NCBI GenBank assembly: GCA_031291075.1
Contig: JARLJS010000020.1
Coordinates: 1 to 40,124 of the forward strand
DNA: 40,124 nt
From: Nevskia sp.
GTDB lineage: Bacteria > Pseudomonadota > Gammaproteobacteria > Nevskiales > Nevskiaceae
Direction: 5' to 3'
The notes under the pieces were generated by a model. It ran no database searches, had not been told where the DNA came from, and was given only the letters and a program-made list of their open reading frames with translations. The position numbers were made by a program, and so were the translations under genes. This document shows, piece after piece, positions 6,927 to 14,689 of this stretch (the stretch's first letter is position 1; each line of letters starts with the position of its first letter).

Positions 6927-8984
6927 ATGACTTCGGTGGTGGGCAAGCTGGCTTGGGCGGGGCTTTCCATTTTCGGCGCGGCCTGTCTGGCCGTGGTCGC
7001 CCTGCATCGCGGCGAGTCGGTCAACGCCATGTGGCTGGTGGCCGCCGCAATGTCGGTGTTCCTTGTCGGCTACCGTTTCTACGGCCGTTTCATCGCCGAT
7101 TCCGCGTTGCGCCTGGACTCCTCGCGCGCCACCCCGGCGCTGCGCCGCAACGACGGCCTGGACTACGTCCCTACCGACAAGTACGTCCTGTTCGGCCACC
7201 ACTTCGCCGCCATCGCAGGCGCCGGGCCGCTGGTGGGGCCGGTGCTGGCGGCGCAGATGGGCTACCTGCCCGGCACGCTGTGGATCCTGACCGGCGTGAT
7301 CTTCGCCGGCGCGGTGCAGGACTTCGTCATCCTGTTCCTCTCCACCCGCCGCGACGCTCGCTCGCTCGGCGACATGATCCGCAGCGAAGTGGGCACCGCC
7401 GCCGGCTGGGTGGCGATGATCGGCATCCTCGCCATCACCCTGATGCTGCTGGCGGTGCTGGCGCTGATCGTCGTGAAGGCGCTGGCGATCAGCCCCTGGG
7501 GCACCTTCACGGTGGCGGCCACGCTGCCGATCGCGGTGCTGATGGGCGTGTACCTGCGCTTCATCCGGCCCGGCCGGGTGCTGGAAGTCTCGGTCATCGG
7601 CTTCGTCCTGCTGCTGGCTTCGATCTGGCTCGGCGGCGTGGTGGCGGCCGATCCCGCCTGGGCCGCCGTCTTCACCTTCAAGGGCCCGCAGCTGGCCTGG
7701 ATGCTGATCGGCTACGGCTTCGTCGCCTCGGTGCTGCCGGTGTGGCTGTTGCTGGCACCGCGCGACTATCTCTCGACCTTCCTCAAGATCGGCACGGTGG
7801 CGCTGCTGGCGCTGGCCATCTTCATCGTCATGCCGCAGCTCAAGCTGCCGGCGGTGACGCGCTTCATCGACGGTACCGGCCCGGTGTTCGCCGGCAAGCT
7901 GTTCCCGTTCCTGTTCATCACCATCGCCTGCGGCTCAGTGTCCGGCTTCCACGCACTGGTGTCCTCCGGCACCACGCCAAAGATGCTCGACAACGAATCC
8001 AATGCGAGGTTGATCGGCTACGGCGGCATGCTGATGGAGAGCTTCGTCGCCATCATGGCGCTGGTGGCGGCCGGCGTGCTCGAGCCTGGCGTGTACTTCT
8101 CCATGAACAGTCCGGCCGCAGCGATCGGCACCACCGTCGAATCCGCCGCGCAAGCCATCGGCGGCTGGGGCTTCACCGTCACGCCCGACATGCTGGCGCA
8201 GACCGCCAGGGACATCGGCGAGACCACGATCCTGTCGCGCGCCGGCGGCGCCCCCACCCTGGCGGTGGGCATGGCGCAAATCCTGCGCGGCCTGATTCCC
8301 GGCAACGGCATGATGGCCTTCTGGTACCACTACGCCATCCTGTTCGAGGCACTGTTCATCCTCACCACCATCGACGCCGGCACCCGCATCGGCCGCTTCA
8401 TGATCCAGGACCTGGTGGGCGCCGCGTATGCACCGTTCCGCAACACCGAGTCCTGGCCCGCCAACCTCATCGCCACCGCGCTGTGCGTCAGCGGCTGGGG
8501 CTATTTCCTCTACCAGGGCGTGGTCGATCCGCTGGGCGGCATCAACACCCTGTGGCCGCTGTTCGGCATCGCCAACCAGATGCTCGCCGGCCTGGCGCTG
8601 ATCTTCGCCAGCGTCACCCTGATCAAGATGAAGCGCGAACGCTACGTCTGGGTGACCGCCGTGCCGATGGCCTGGCTGCTGGTATGCACCCTCAGCGCCG
8701 GCTGGCAGAAGGTGTTCTCGCCCGACGTCAAGATCGGCTTCCTCGCCCACGCCCGCAAGTTCGGCGACGCCCTGGCCCAGAACCAGGTGCTGGCCCCCGC
8801 CAAGTCCATCGACGACATGCAGCGCATCGTGCAGAACGACCGTGTCGACGCCTCCCTGGCCATGCTGTTCATGACGGTGGTGGTGCTGATCTTCCTGCTC
8901 GGCGCCCGCGCCGCGCTGCGCGCGCGGCAGTCGGAGAAGCCCACCGCGCTGGAGGCGCCATATGTCGCGGTTACGGCCCGCTGA
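6927..8984 (+). CDS. cstA: Carbon starvation protein A family pyruvate/peptide transporter
   Basis: A 685-residue multi-pass inner-membrane protein of the CstA/BtsT family, which takes up pyruvate (and has been linked to peptides) as a proton symporter. Visible family blocks are LVGYRFYGRFIADSALRLD, the DYVPTDKYVLFGHHFAAIAGAGPLVGPVLAAQMGYLPG signature at residues 74-111, FAGAVQDFVILFLSTRRDARSLGDMI, the YLSTFLKIG stretch, GSVSGFHALVSSGTTPKML, and TTIDAGTRIGRFMIQDLVG near residue 490. About 16-18 membrane segments can be counted. The ATG at 6927 follows a strong GGGAGGAG site. It is translationally overlapped at its 3' end by the ybdD gene, the usual pair. Confidence 0.95.
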   Translation: MTSVVGKLAWAGLSIFGAACLAVVALHRGESVNAMWLVAAAMSVFLVGYRFYGRFIADSALRLDSSRATPALRRNDGLDYVPTDKYVLFGHHFAAIAGAGPLVGPVLAAQMGYLPGTLWILTGVIFAGAVQDFVILFLSTRRDARSLGDMIRSEVGTAAGWVAMIGILAITLMLLAVLALIVVKALAISPWGTFTVAATLPIAVLMGVYLRFIRPGRVLEVSVIGFVLLLASIWLGGVVAADPAWAAVFTFKGPQLAWMLIGYGFVASVLPVWLLLAPRDYLSTFLKIGTVALLALAIFIVMPQLKLPAVTRFIDGTGPVFAGKLFPFLFITIACGSVSGFHALVSSGTTPKMLDNESNARLIGYGGMLMESFVAIMALVAAGVLEPGVYFSMNSPAAAIGTTVESAAQAIGGWGFTVTPDMLAQTARDIGETTILSRAGGAPTLAVGMAQILRGLIPGNGMMAFWYHYAILFEALFILTTIDAGTRIGRFMIQDLVGAAYAPFRNTESWPANLIATALCVSGWGYFLYQGVVDPLGGINTLWPLFGIANQMLAGLALIFASVTLIKMKRERYVWVTAVPMAWLLVCTLSAGWQKVFSPDVKIGFLAHARKFGDALAQNQVLAPAKSIDDMQRIVQNDRVDASLAMLFMTVVVLIFLLGARAALRARQSEKPTALEAPYVAVTAR

Positions 8985-9189
8985 TCCTGCCGGCTGGCTT
9001 GGCCGCCTGCGGGCGGTGGCGCGTGTTTTTGCGAAAGGCGCGCGGCTGGCGGTGGGGATACCGGATTACGAGAACTATGTGGCGCACCGGAGGCAACATC
9101 ATCCTGCCGAGCGGGTGATGAGCTATGAGGAGTTTTTTCGGGAGAGGTTGGGGGCGCGGTATCGGAAGGGGAGCAGCAGGTGCTGCTGA
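8962..9189 (+). CDS. ybdD: YbdD/YjiX family small protein
   Basis: A 75-residue protein overlapping the 3' end of cstA by 23 bases in another frame. The sequence WLGRLRAVARVFAKGARLAVGIPDYENYVAHRRQHHPAERVMSYEEFFRERLGARYR matches the short YbdD/YjiX family (about 65 residues, with the constant G.PDYE.Y..H....HP..P.M.YEEFFRER block). These proteins are almost always encoded directly after cstA or btsT and are thought to be accessory subunits of the transporter. The last residues after the RYRKG block (SSRCC) abut the repeat region that starts at about 9200. Confidence 0.9.
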   Translation: MSRLRPADPAGWLGRLRAVARVFAKGARLAVGIPDYENYVAHRRQHHPAERVMSYEEFFRERLGARYRKGSSRCC

Positions 9190-9203
9190 GAACCCCGTTG
9201 TTT

Positions 9204-9298
9204 CGTCATGCCGGCGAAAGCCGGCATCCAGGGGACGTTGGCGCCGCGGCTGGGTCGTCGCCTGTCGTCATCCCGCGTAGGCGGGGATCCAGTTTTCG
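9204..9298. repeat. REP-like hairpin pair, left copy
   Basis: Two consecutive hairpins of the type GTCATGCCGGCGAAAGCCGG and GTCATCCCGCGTAGGCGGGG, each followed by ATCCAG. The same pair occurs in reverse order and orientation at 11282-11382, and a related pair ends the window. It forms the outer end of the left composite repeat arm. Confidence 0.8.
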
Positions 9299-9399
9299 TT
9301 ACGGCGCGCGACGTAGTCTACTTTTGCGTAGCGCAATACTGCGCTCTGGAAACATCGCTGCATGCGCTTGCGCGCGTGTGGTGCTTTCCCGGGATTGAA
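9299..9399. other. Linker of the left composite repeat arm
   Basis: No coding signal. The part just after the REP pair (CAGTTTTCGTTACGG) matches the corresponding linker of the right arm (reverse complement of about 11270-11290); the rest has diverged. Confidence 0.4.
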
Positions 9400-9720
9400 G
9401 GCGCGTATTTCGCCTGGCGGCGACCTACTTCTTGTCTACAGCGACAAGAAGTAGGCAAGAAACGCCGCCCCGGAGGCTGCGCCCTCTCATCGCAAAAACG
9501 AGAAGCGCGATGAGAGGGTCCCCTGCGCTTCTCGCCCGCGGCGGGGTCCACCGACAGGCCATCCCTGGCCTGCCGGTGGACGCTTCGGCATCCTGCCTCG
9601 CCTCGCGCCAAACAGGCGCGAGCCCCTATCGCCGCGAGCTGCGATGCTCGGCGCATCCTACGGGGAGGAACGTCAAAAGCGAACTGCTCAGGTCGGAACC
9701 GCTGCGCGGTTCCGACTACG
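9400..9720 (+). repeat. Multi-hairpin dispersed element, left copy
   Basis: About 320 bp with a chain of hairpins: stem 1 9424-9436/9443-9455 (CCTACTTCTTGTC arm), stem 2 9482-9493/9507-9518 (CCCTCTCATCGC arm), stem 3 9546-9561/9566-9581 (16-bp arms, loop TCCC), stem 4 CTCGCGCC/GGCGCGAG at about 9602-9622, and stem 5 GTCGGAACCG/CGGTTCCGAC at about 9692-9716. Constant spacers such as GCTGCGATGCTCGGCGCATC join the hairpins. A second copy lies inverted at 10877-11190. Short ORFs reading through it are not believable genes. Confidence 0.85.
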
Positions 9721-9757
9721 CGAAATGTCGGTGCAGTGTAGTGGGGCAAGCCAGCGT

Positions 9758-9853
9758 AGTGCCGTAGGCTGGGTTGAAGTGAAACGAAACCCAGCGAGCT
9801 TATTGGAAGCGTGATGCCGGGATTCGCTACGCTTCATCCCAGCCTACGGCACT
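9758..9853. repeat. 96-bp palindromic element
   Basis: The 22-bp ends 9758-9779 (AGTGCCGTAGGCTGGGTTGA...) and 9832-9853 (...CATCCCAGCCTACGGCACT) are inverted with one mismatch, around a 52-bp centre that contains CGAAACCCAGCGAGC. It resembles widely dispersed GTAGG(G/C)TGGGTT palindromes of proteobacteria. It ends two bases before the stop codon of the small leftward ORF at 9856. Confidence 0.7.
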
Positions 9854-9855
9854 GC

Positions 9856-10104
9856 TCAATGTTCGTCGGATCTCATATACGGCGACATACACCGTGCTTT
9901 CTCCGGTGGAATGCGGGGGCCTGCCTTTACTGGCGTCGAAAGGTCGCATCGCAATGTGACCACCTCGGGTGGGAAGCCCATGCCCACATCTCTATAGCCA
10001 AGGAGCCACAAATTGTTGGACCGAATGCAGACACCCCAATTGACCAGCCGATCCCCTAGCAGGGAGACCAACTCGAACTTGTGAGTTCCGTCGATGTGGA
10101 ACAT
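9856..10104 (-). CDS. Hypothetical short ORF in the island core (low confidence)
   Basis: An 82-residue leftward ORF starting ATG at 10104 (MFHIDGTHKFELVSLLGDRLVNWG...), ending beside the palindrome at 9853. Codon use is looser and lower in GC than the housekeeping genes, as in the neighbouring cassette-like gene. An in-frame TTG at 10119 would add five residues. I recognise no family. It may be a second, partly eroded cassette gene, or a 3' fragment cut by the palindrome. An opposite-strand ORF of similar length overlaps it and cannot be excluded. Confidence 0.3.
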   Translation of the reverse strand: MFHIDGTHKFELVSLLGDRLVNWGVCIRSNNLWLLGYRDVGMGFPPEVVTLRCDLSTPVKAGPRIPPEKARCMSPYMRSDEH

Positions 10105-10141
10105 GCCGAACCGAACCAAAGTGCAGGCATCAGGGCCGTCA

Positions 10142-10161
10142 GGTTGAACGATGGGTTAGGC
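10142..10161. other. Integron attC-like half-site (3' end of cassette)
   Basis: GGTTGAACGATGGGTTAGGC; read leftward it is GCCTAACCCATCGTTCAACC, which matches the R-box (GCCTAAC) and adjoining L-box pattern (GTTCAA) of attC sites. It lies 25 bases after the stop of the ORF at 10187-10690. The partner half that would complete the attC palindrome is not found further left, so the site is truncated or diverged. Confidence 0.5.
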
Positions 10162-10186
10162 ATGCACCCTTCTTGAGTCATACGAG

Positions 10187-10690
10187 CTACTCGCTGTTCC
10201 GAATTATTACCTGACCACGCATCAGAGCAACGCAGGTTAGGAACTCTAATTGAGGATCACTTGCAAGCTGGCCCTCTGTGAGATTGATGGGAACAGGAAG
10301 GCTCTGACTTGAGCTGTGAATATTTTTTATGTCAGCTAAACGTGCTGATATGTAGCCATGGTATTCGCTTGAGAGAGTTTCCGCAGCAGTAAGCGCTTGA
10401 TAGTAAGACGACAGCGCTACAAATGCCGCCTCACCGTCCAAGACAAAGCGACGCCCAACCTGGATAACTCTATCTGGATATTTAACCCTCAGGCTTTCTC
10501 TGAGTTCATTAATTCCGCCTCGCTCATCCGGGGCGCATTGATACAAAGCAAAATGGTAGCGAGAATAAGCTTCCTCACTCCCATCTAGAGAGGTTTCCAG
10601 CGCTTTGGTTGATGCGAATCTGAGGTCAGCCTGATCCTCTTGACTCGGCACCTGAGGCGTTGTCGATTTTGTCGTTCTAAATAACCTCAC
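10187..10690 (-). CDS. Hypothetical protein, probable integron cassette gene
   Basis: A 167-residue soluble protein of unknown family. The N-terminus is polar (RLFRTTKSTTPQVPSQEDQ). The body has helical stretches (SEEAYSRYHFALYQ; AAFVALSSYYQALTAAETLSSEYHGYISARLADI) and a hydrophobic C-terminal segment (LEFLTCVALMRGQVIIRN). No signal peptide or known motif. The start is GTG at 10690 with a GGAGGA site 7-8 bases upstream. The gene is visibly poorer in GC than its surroundings and is bounded on each side by GTTAGGC/GCCTAAC boxes next to GGTTCAA-like sequence, in the places expected for an integron cassette (GTTAGGCATG, ribosome-binding site, ORF, GCCTAAC). The cassette reading is an inference; no integrase gene is present. 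Confidence 0.7.
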   Translation of the reverse strand: MRLFRTTKSTTPQVPSQEDQADLRFASTKALETSLDGSEEAYSRYHFALYQCAPDERGGINELRESLRVKYPDRVIQVGRRFVLDGEAAFVALSSYYQALTAAETLSSEYHGYISARLADIKNIHSSSQSLPVPINLTEGQLASDPQLEFLTCVALMRGQVIIRNSE

Positions 10691-10718
10691 AAGACGTCCT
10701 CCATTACCGCCATGACAT

Positions 10719-10768
10719 GCCTAACGCTGATTGAACCGCACCAGCAAACGCCGCACGTGCGGCCTAAC
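10719..10768. other. Integron attC-like half-site and GC palindrome (5' end of cassette)
   Basis: 10719-10742 reads GCCTAACGCTGATTGAACC followed by GCACC; on the minus strand it is GGTTCAATCAGCGTTAGGC then ATG, the usual end of one attC and start of the next cassette. It is followed by the perfect palindrome GCCGCACGTGCGGC (10750-10763) and a second GCCTAAC (10762-10768). The paired 5' half of this attC is not evident, so it may be rearranged. Confidence 0.5.
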
Positions 10769-10876
10769 ACGGCAATCCATACTTCAACCCCCTGAAAGTT
10801 CTGGATGCTCTGATATTAAGGCTGATCAATTTTGGACGACAAGGAGCGGTCGTTTACTCTGTGGCTCAATACCCAA

Positions 10877-11190
10877 GTAGTCGGAACCGCGCAGCGGTTC
10901 CGACGTTAGCAGTTTGCTGTCGCTTTTGACGTTCTCCCCGTAGGATGCGCCGAGCATCGCAGTCCGCGGCGATATGGGCCCGCGCCTGTTTGGCGCGGGT
11001 CGAGGCAGGGATGCCGAAGATTTCATCGACAGGCCAGGGACGGCCTGTCGATGAAACCCGCCGCGGGCGAGAAGCGCAGGGGACCGATCAATCGCGCTTC
11101 TGCTTCTTGCGATTGATCGGCGCAGCCTCCGGGGCGGCGCTTTTTGGTTACTTTTTGTCGCTGGAGACAAAAAGTGACCCGCCATTTATG
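10877..11190 (-). repeat. Multi-hairpin dispersed element, right inverted copy
   Basis: Reverse-complement relative of 9400-9720 with the same hairpins in the same order: GTCGGAACCG stem near 10878-10902, CCCGCGCC/GGCGCGGG, the TTTCATCGACAGGCC stem with loop TCCC, CCGATCAATCGC/GCGATTGATCGG, and the ACTTTTTGTC/GACAAAAAGT stem at about 11149-11178. Spacers are nearly identical to the left copy, while stem arms differ by paired substitutions. Its reading frames give no believable protein. Confidence 0.85.
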
Positions 11191-11281
11191 GCGGAACAGA
11201 ACGGTTCGGAGCGGGAGCCGCAGCCACGCGAAGCGCGTGCCGCAGCATCAGCCCACTTCGACAAGCGCGGCGTCCACCGCA

Positions 11282-11382
11282 ACGAAAACTGGATCCCCGC
11301 CTACGCGAGGATGACGACCAGCGACTCAACCGCGACACCAACGTCCCTGGATGCCGGCTTCCGCCGGCATGACGGAGTCTGA
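11282..11382. repeat. REP-like hairpin pair, right inverted copy
   Basis: Inverted counterpart of 9204-9298: CTGGATCCCCGCCTACGCG then CTGGATGCCGGCTTCCGCC with a spacer of about 40 bp. It ends just before the stop codon of mnmG at 11386. Together with 10877-11190 it makes the right arm of a mirrored composite about 500 bp long. Confidence 0.8.
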
Positions 11383-11385
11383 AGC

Positions 11386-13282
11386 CTACGCGCTCTTCCG
11401 CAACCGCCCCGTCTTCTTCAAATGCACCAGCAGCAGCGACACCGCCGCCGGTGTGACACCGGAGATGCGCGCCGCCTGCGCGACGGTTTCCGGCCGATGC
11501 GCCGTCAGTTTCTGCCGCACCTCGTTCGAGAGCCCGCTCACCGCCGCGTAGTCGAGGTCCGCCGGCAGCGGCGCCTCTTCGTGGCGGCGCGCGCGCTCGA
11601 CTTCGGCGTGCTGGCGGTCGATGTAGCCGGCGTACTTGCTCTGGATCTCGACCTGCTCGGCCACCAGCGGGTCGATGTCGGCGGGCGCGAGGCGCAGGCG
11701 CTGCAGCACGGCGTAGCCGCCCTCCGGACGGCGCAGCAGTTCCAGCGCGGTGGCGCCGCTGCTCTCCGGTGCAGGGCCGAACACTTCGACCATATCGGCC
11801 TGGGCGAGCTGAGCGGGCTTGAGGCGCAGCGCTTCCAGCCGCACGCCCTCGCGCTCGATGGCGTCGCGCTTGCGGGCGAAGGCGTCCCAGCGGGTGTCGT
11901 CCACCAGGCCCAGCTCGCGGCCAAGCGCGGTGAGGCGCAGGTCGGCGTTGTCCTCGCGCAGCAGCAGGCGGTGCTCGGCACGCGAGGTGAACATGCGATA
12001 GGGCTCGGTGGTGCCGCGGGTGATGAGGTCGTCCACCAGCACGCCGATGTAGGCTTCGTGGCGCAGCGGGGTCCAGGCCGGCTTGTCGCCGGCGTGGCGG
12101 GCGGCGTTGATGCCGGCGAGCAGGCCCTGGGCGGCGGCTTCTTCATAACCGGTGGTGCCATTGATCTGGCCGGCGAAGAACAGGCCTTGCGTGTGCTTGG
12201 TCTCCAGGCTGCGCTTGAGATCGCGCGGGTCGAAATAATCGTACTCGATGGCGTAGCCGGGGCGGGTGATGCGCGCCTGCTCGAAGCCGCGGATGGAGCG
12301 TACGAAGGCTTCCTGCACATCGTAGGGGAGGCTGGTGGAGATGCATGGGATAGATCTCGCGGGTGTTGAGGCCTTCCGGCTCGATGAAGATCTGGTGCGC
12401 GTCCTTGCCGGCGAAGCGGTTGACCTTGTCCTCCACGCTGGGGCAGTAGCGCGGGCCGGTGCCTTCGATCACGCCGGTGAACATGGGGCTGCGGTCGAAG
12501 GCGGCGCGGATGATGTCGTGGGTGCGCGCGTTGGTGTGGGTGATCCAGCACGGCACCTGGCGCGGGTGCTGTGCACGCGAGCCGAGGAAGGAGAACACCG
12601 GCGTGGGTTCGTCGCCGGGTTGTTCCTGCAGGCTGGAGAAGTCGATGCTGCGGCCGTCGATGCGCGGCGGCGTGCCGGTCTTGAGCCGGCCGGTGCGCGG
12701 CGCCAGCTCGCGCAGGCGCGCTGCGAGCGGCAGCGAGGGGGCGTCGCCGGCGCGGCCGCCGGAGTAGTGGTTCAGGCCGACGTGGATCTTGCCGCCGAGG
12801 AAGGTGCCGACGGTGAGCACCACGGCGCGGGCGAAGAAGCGCAAGCCGAGCCGGCTGACCACGCCGGCAACGCGGCCGTTCTCGACGATGAGGTCTTCCG
12901 CCTCCTGCTGGAAAAGAGAGAGATCAGGCTGGTTCTCCAGCGTCTCGCGCACCGCCCACTTGTAGAGCATGCGGTCGGCCTGGGCGCGGGTGGCGCGCAC
13001 GGCCGGGCCCTTGCTGGCGTTGAGGATGCGGAACTGGATGCCGGCGCGGTCGGCGGCGTGGGCCATGAGACCGCCGAGGGCGTCGATCTCCTTCACCAGG
13101 TGACCCTTGCCGATGCCGCCGATGGCGGGGTTGCAGGACATCTGGCCCAGGGTTTCGATGTTCTGGGTCAGCAGCAGGGTGCGACGGCCCATGCGGGCGG
13201 CCGCGAGCGCGGCCTCGGTGCCGGCGTGGCCGCCACCGACGACGATGACATCGAATTGCTGCTCGCTGGACATGTAGGCCAT
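11386..13282 (-). pseudogene. mnmG: mnmG with an apparent 2-bp deletion frameshift
   Basis: tRNA uridine-5-carboxymethylaminomethyl modification enzyme MnmG (GidA), the FAD-binding partner of MnmE acting at wobble U34. The N-terminal part shows the dinucleotide-binding motif [22 protein letters not shown] and [22 protein letters not shown]. The C-terminal part shows [38 protein letters not shown] and [19 protein letters not shown]. The two parts are in different frames. The break is at about 12341-12350: after REIYP the family has NGISTSLP, but the DNA reads CCC-ATGC-ATC-TCC, four bases where six are expected. Restoring two bases gives 632 residues, the normal length. Only one site is affected, so a sequencing or assembly error is as likely as a real mutation. 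Starts at 13282 or 13273 are possible. Confidence 0.9.
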
Positions 13283-13302
13283 CTCAAAAGAACAGGTTCA
13301 AC

Positions 13303-13383
13303 AGTCCGCAAATGAACGCGAATAAACGCAAATGAAAAACGCTGTTGACGTTATTTGCGTTTATTCGCGTTCATTTGCGGACT
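13303..13383. repeat. Perfect 31-bp inverted repeat with 10-bp periodicity
   Basis: Arms 13303-13333 and 13353-13383 are exact reverse complements around a 19-base loop. Each arm is made of about three 10-bp units (CGCAAATGAA, CGCGAATAAA, CGCAAAT). It is AT-rich against a GC-rich background and lies just upstream of mnmG. A diverged relative sits upstream of polA (20129-20214). Confidence 0.9.
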
Positions 13384-13427
13384 GGCTCGCGGACTGGCCC
13401 CCATTTTACCAGCAGCGCGGCGCCGCC

Positions 13428-13739
13428 TCAGAGCGGGATCTTGCCGGCCCAGATATCCTTGTACATCACGAAGTCGCCCATCAGGCTGTACAGCGGGTAC
13501 TTGAAGGTGGCCGGCTTGTTTCCTTCGAAGAAGAAATGGCCGACCCAGGCGAAGCCGTAGCCGAGCAGCGGCAGCAGCAGCAGGAAGGCGAAGCGGCCGG
13601 TGATGCAGGCATAGAACGCGGTGAAGATCACCAGGCTGGTGCCGACGAAGTGCAGCCTTCTGCAGGTGCGGTCGGCGTGCTCGCCCAGGTAGAAGGGATA
13701 GAACTGCTCGAAGGAATGGAATTCAACCGGCTTTTCCAT
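13428..13739 (-). CDS. Mpo1-like (DUF962) membrane protein
   Basis: A 103-residue protein of the DUF962/Mpo1-like family. It has the family opening EFHSFEQFYPFYLGEHADRTCRRLHFVGTSL, two hydrophobic hairpin segments (about 32-48 and 50-66), and the closing GHFFFEGNKPATFKYPLYSLMGDFVMYKDIW block. The yeast homologue Mpo1 is an Fe(II) dioxygenase of 2-hydroxy fatty acid alpha-oxidation; the histidines here (in YLGEHADRTCRRLHFVGT and GHFFFEGNKPA) agree with conserved metal ligands. The bacterial role is not established. It sits between mnmG and the M14 peptidase on the same strand. Confidence 0.88.
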   Translation of the reverse strand: MEKPVEFHSFEQFYPFYLGEHADRTCRRLHFVGTSLVIFTAFYACITGRFAFLLLLPLLGYGFAWVGHFFFEGNKPATFKYPLYSLMGDFVMYKDIWAGKIPL

Positions 13740-13788
13740 GGCACCGCTCCGTACCCCGACGCGATCAGTATAGACCCGCCCGGACCGC

Positions 13789-14655
13789 TCAGCTGGACGC
13801 GGCGGGCAGGCTCTTGTTGAGCCATTCGATCAGGTCGGCCAGGATGCGGCCGGACTGTTCCGCCGAGGGCGTGTGCTTGGCGGTGGGCAGCTCCGGCGTG
13901 AACACCGGCAGCTTGAGCATCACGCCGCCGTAGCCGCCGAGCGAACCGGGATAGGTGCCGATGGGCGACAGCCGCAGGTAGCCCAGCTTCACCGGCGGGG
14001 TGTAGGGTCCGTCGAAGTCCAGCAGGTTGAGCGGGGCGTGGATGGAGACGATGGCATCCGGCTTGTAGTCGATGATCTGCTTGACGATCCAGCGCGTTTC
14101 CGGCTCGGAGCCGGCCTGCTTGCCGGGGTAGCGGCGCGGATCGCTGCCGGTCTTGTTCTTCCAGTAGTTGAAGGCCTGGGCGTTCCAGTCCTGGGTGGGG
14201 AAGTTGCGGTTGAGGTCCACGCCGTGGGCATTGGTGCGCCGCGAGGGCTGCGCCAGCAGGCCATCCGGGTTGACGCAGGGCAGGAAGCGCCACTCGAAGT
14301 GCTGGAAGCGGTCGTCCTTGAGGCGCTCGATCCATTGGAAGGCCACCACTACCGCGGAGAGCTCGTCGCCGTGGATGCCGCCCAGCACCAGCACCCGGCG
14401 CGTGGCGTGGGATTCCGGCGCGGCCGGCGGCAGGTCGCGCACCAGCAGCGGCCGCCCCTGCGCGCTGGCGGCCACGGCCGGGTGCAGGCCGGCGAGACGG
14501 CACTGGTCCGAGTCGAAGCCGTTGATGCGGGAGGCGAACTGGCTGCAGATATGGTCCACCGCCGGCGGGATGGAGGCGGGCACGGCCTGGGCCGGCCCCG
14601 CGACGGCGGCGAGCGGCAACAGACCGGCGATCAAGCCCACGGCTACCAGTCTCAT
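13789..14655 (-). CDS. Secreted M14 zinc carboxypeptidase, MpaA-like
   Basis: A 288-residue protein with a clear Sec signal peptide (MRLVAVGLIAGLLPLAAVAGPAQA, cleavage after about residue 24). The M14 metallopeptidase zinc site is visible as GGIHGDELSAVV (H95 and E98) and SIHAPLNLLDF (H206). The substrate-binding arginine/asparagine region is NPDGLLAQPSRRTNAHGVDLNRNFPT. This arrangement resembles murein tripeptide amidase MpaA and related deacylases; with a signal peptide it would act in the periplasm, possibly on peptidoglycan peptides. The ORF can be extended upstream by 57 codons into dsbA, but the ATG at 14655 gives the signal peptide. It lies 34 bases downstream of dsbA on the same strand. 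Confidence 0.88.
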   Translation of the reverse strand: MRLVAVGLIAGLLPLAAVAGPAQAVPASIPPAVDHICSQFASRINGFDSDQCRLAGLHPAVAASAQGRPLLVRDLPPAAPESHATRRVLVLGGIHGDELSAVVVAFQWIERLKDDRFQHFEWRFLPCVNPDGLLAQPSRRTNAHGVDLNRNFPTQDWNAQAFNYWKNKTGSDPRRYPGKQAGSEPETRWIVKQIIDYKPDAIVSIHAPLNLLDFDGPYTPPVKLGYLRLSPIGTYPGSLGGYGGVMLKLPVFTPELPTAKHTPSAEQSGRILADLIEWLNKSLPAASS

Positions 14656-14689
14656 CGCGCCACCACCGCCATCAATCCATCCCAAGGAA

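Noticed and set aside
9432-9767. ORFs within the multi-hairpin elements (also at 10826-11185)
   Set aside because: They recur wherever the repeat occurs and consist of hairpin arms read as codons; stem arms change while preserving pairing, not protein sequence.
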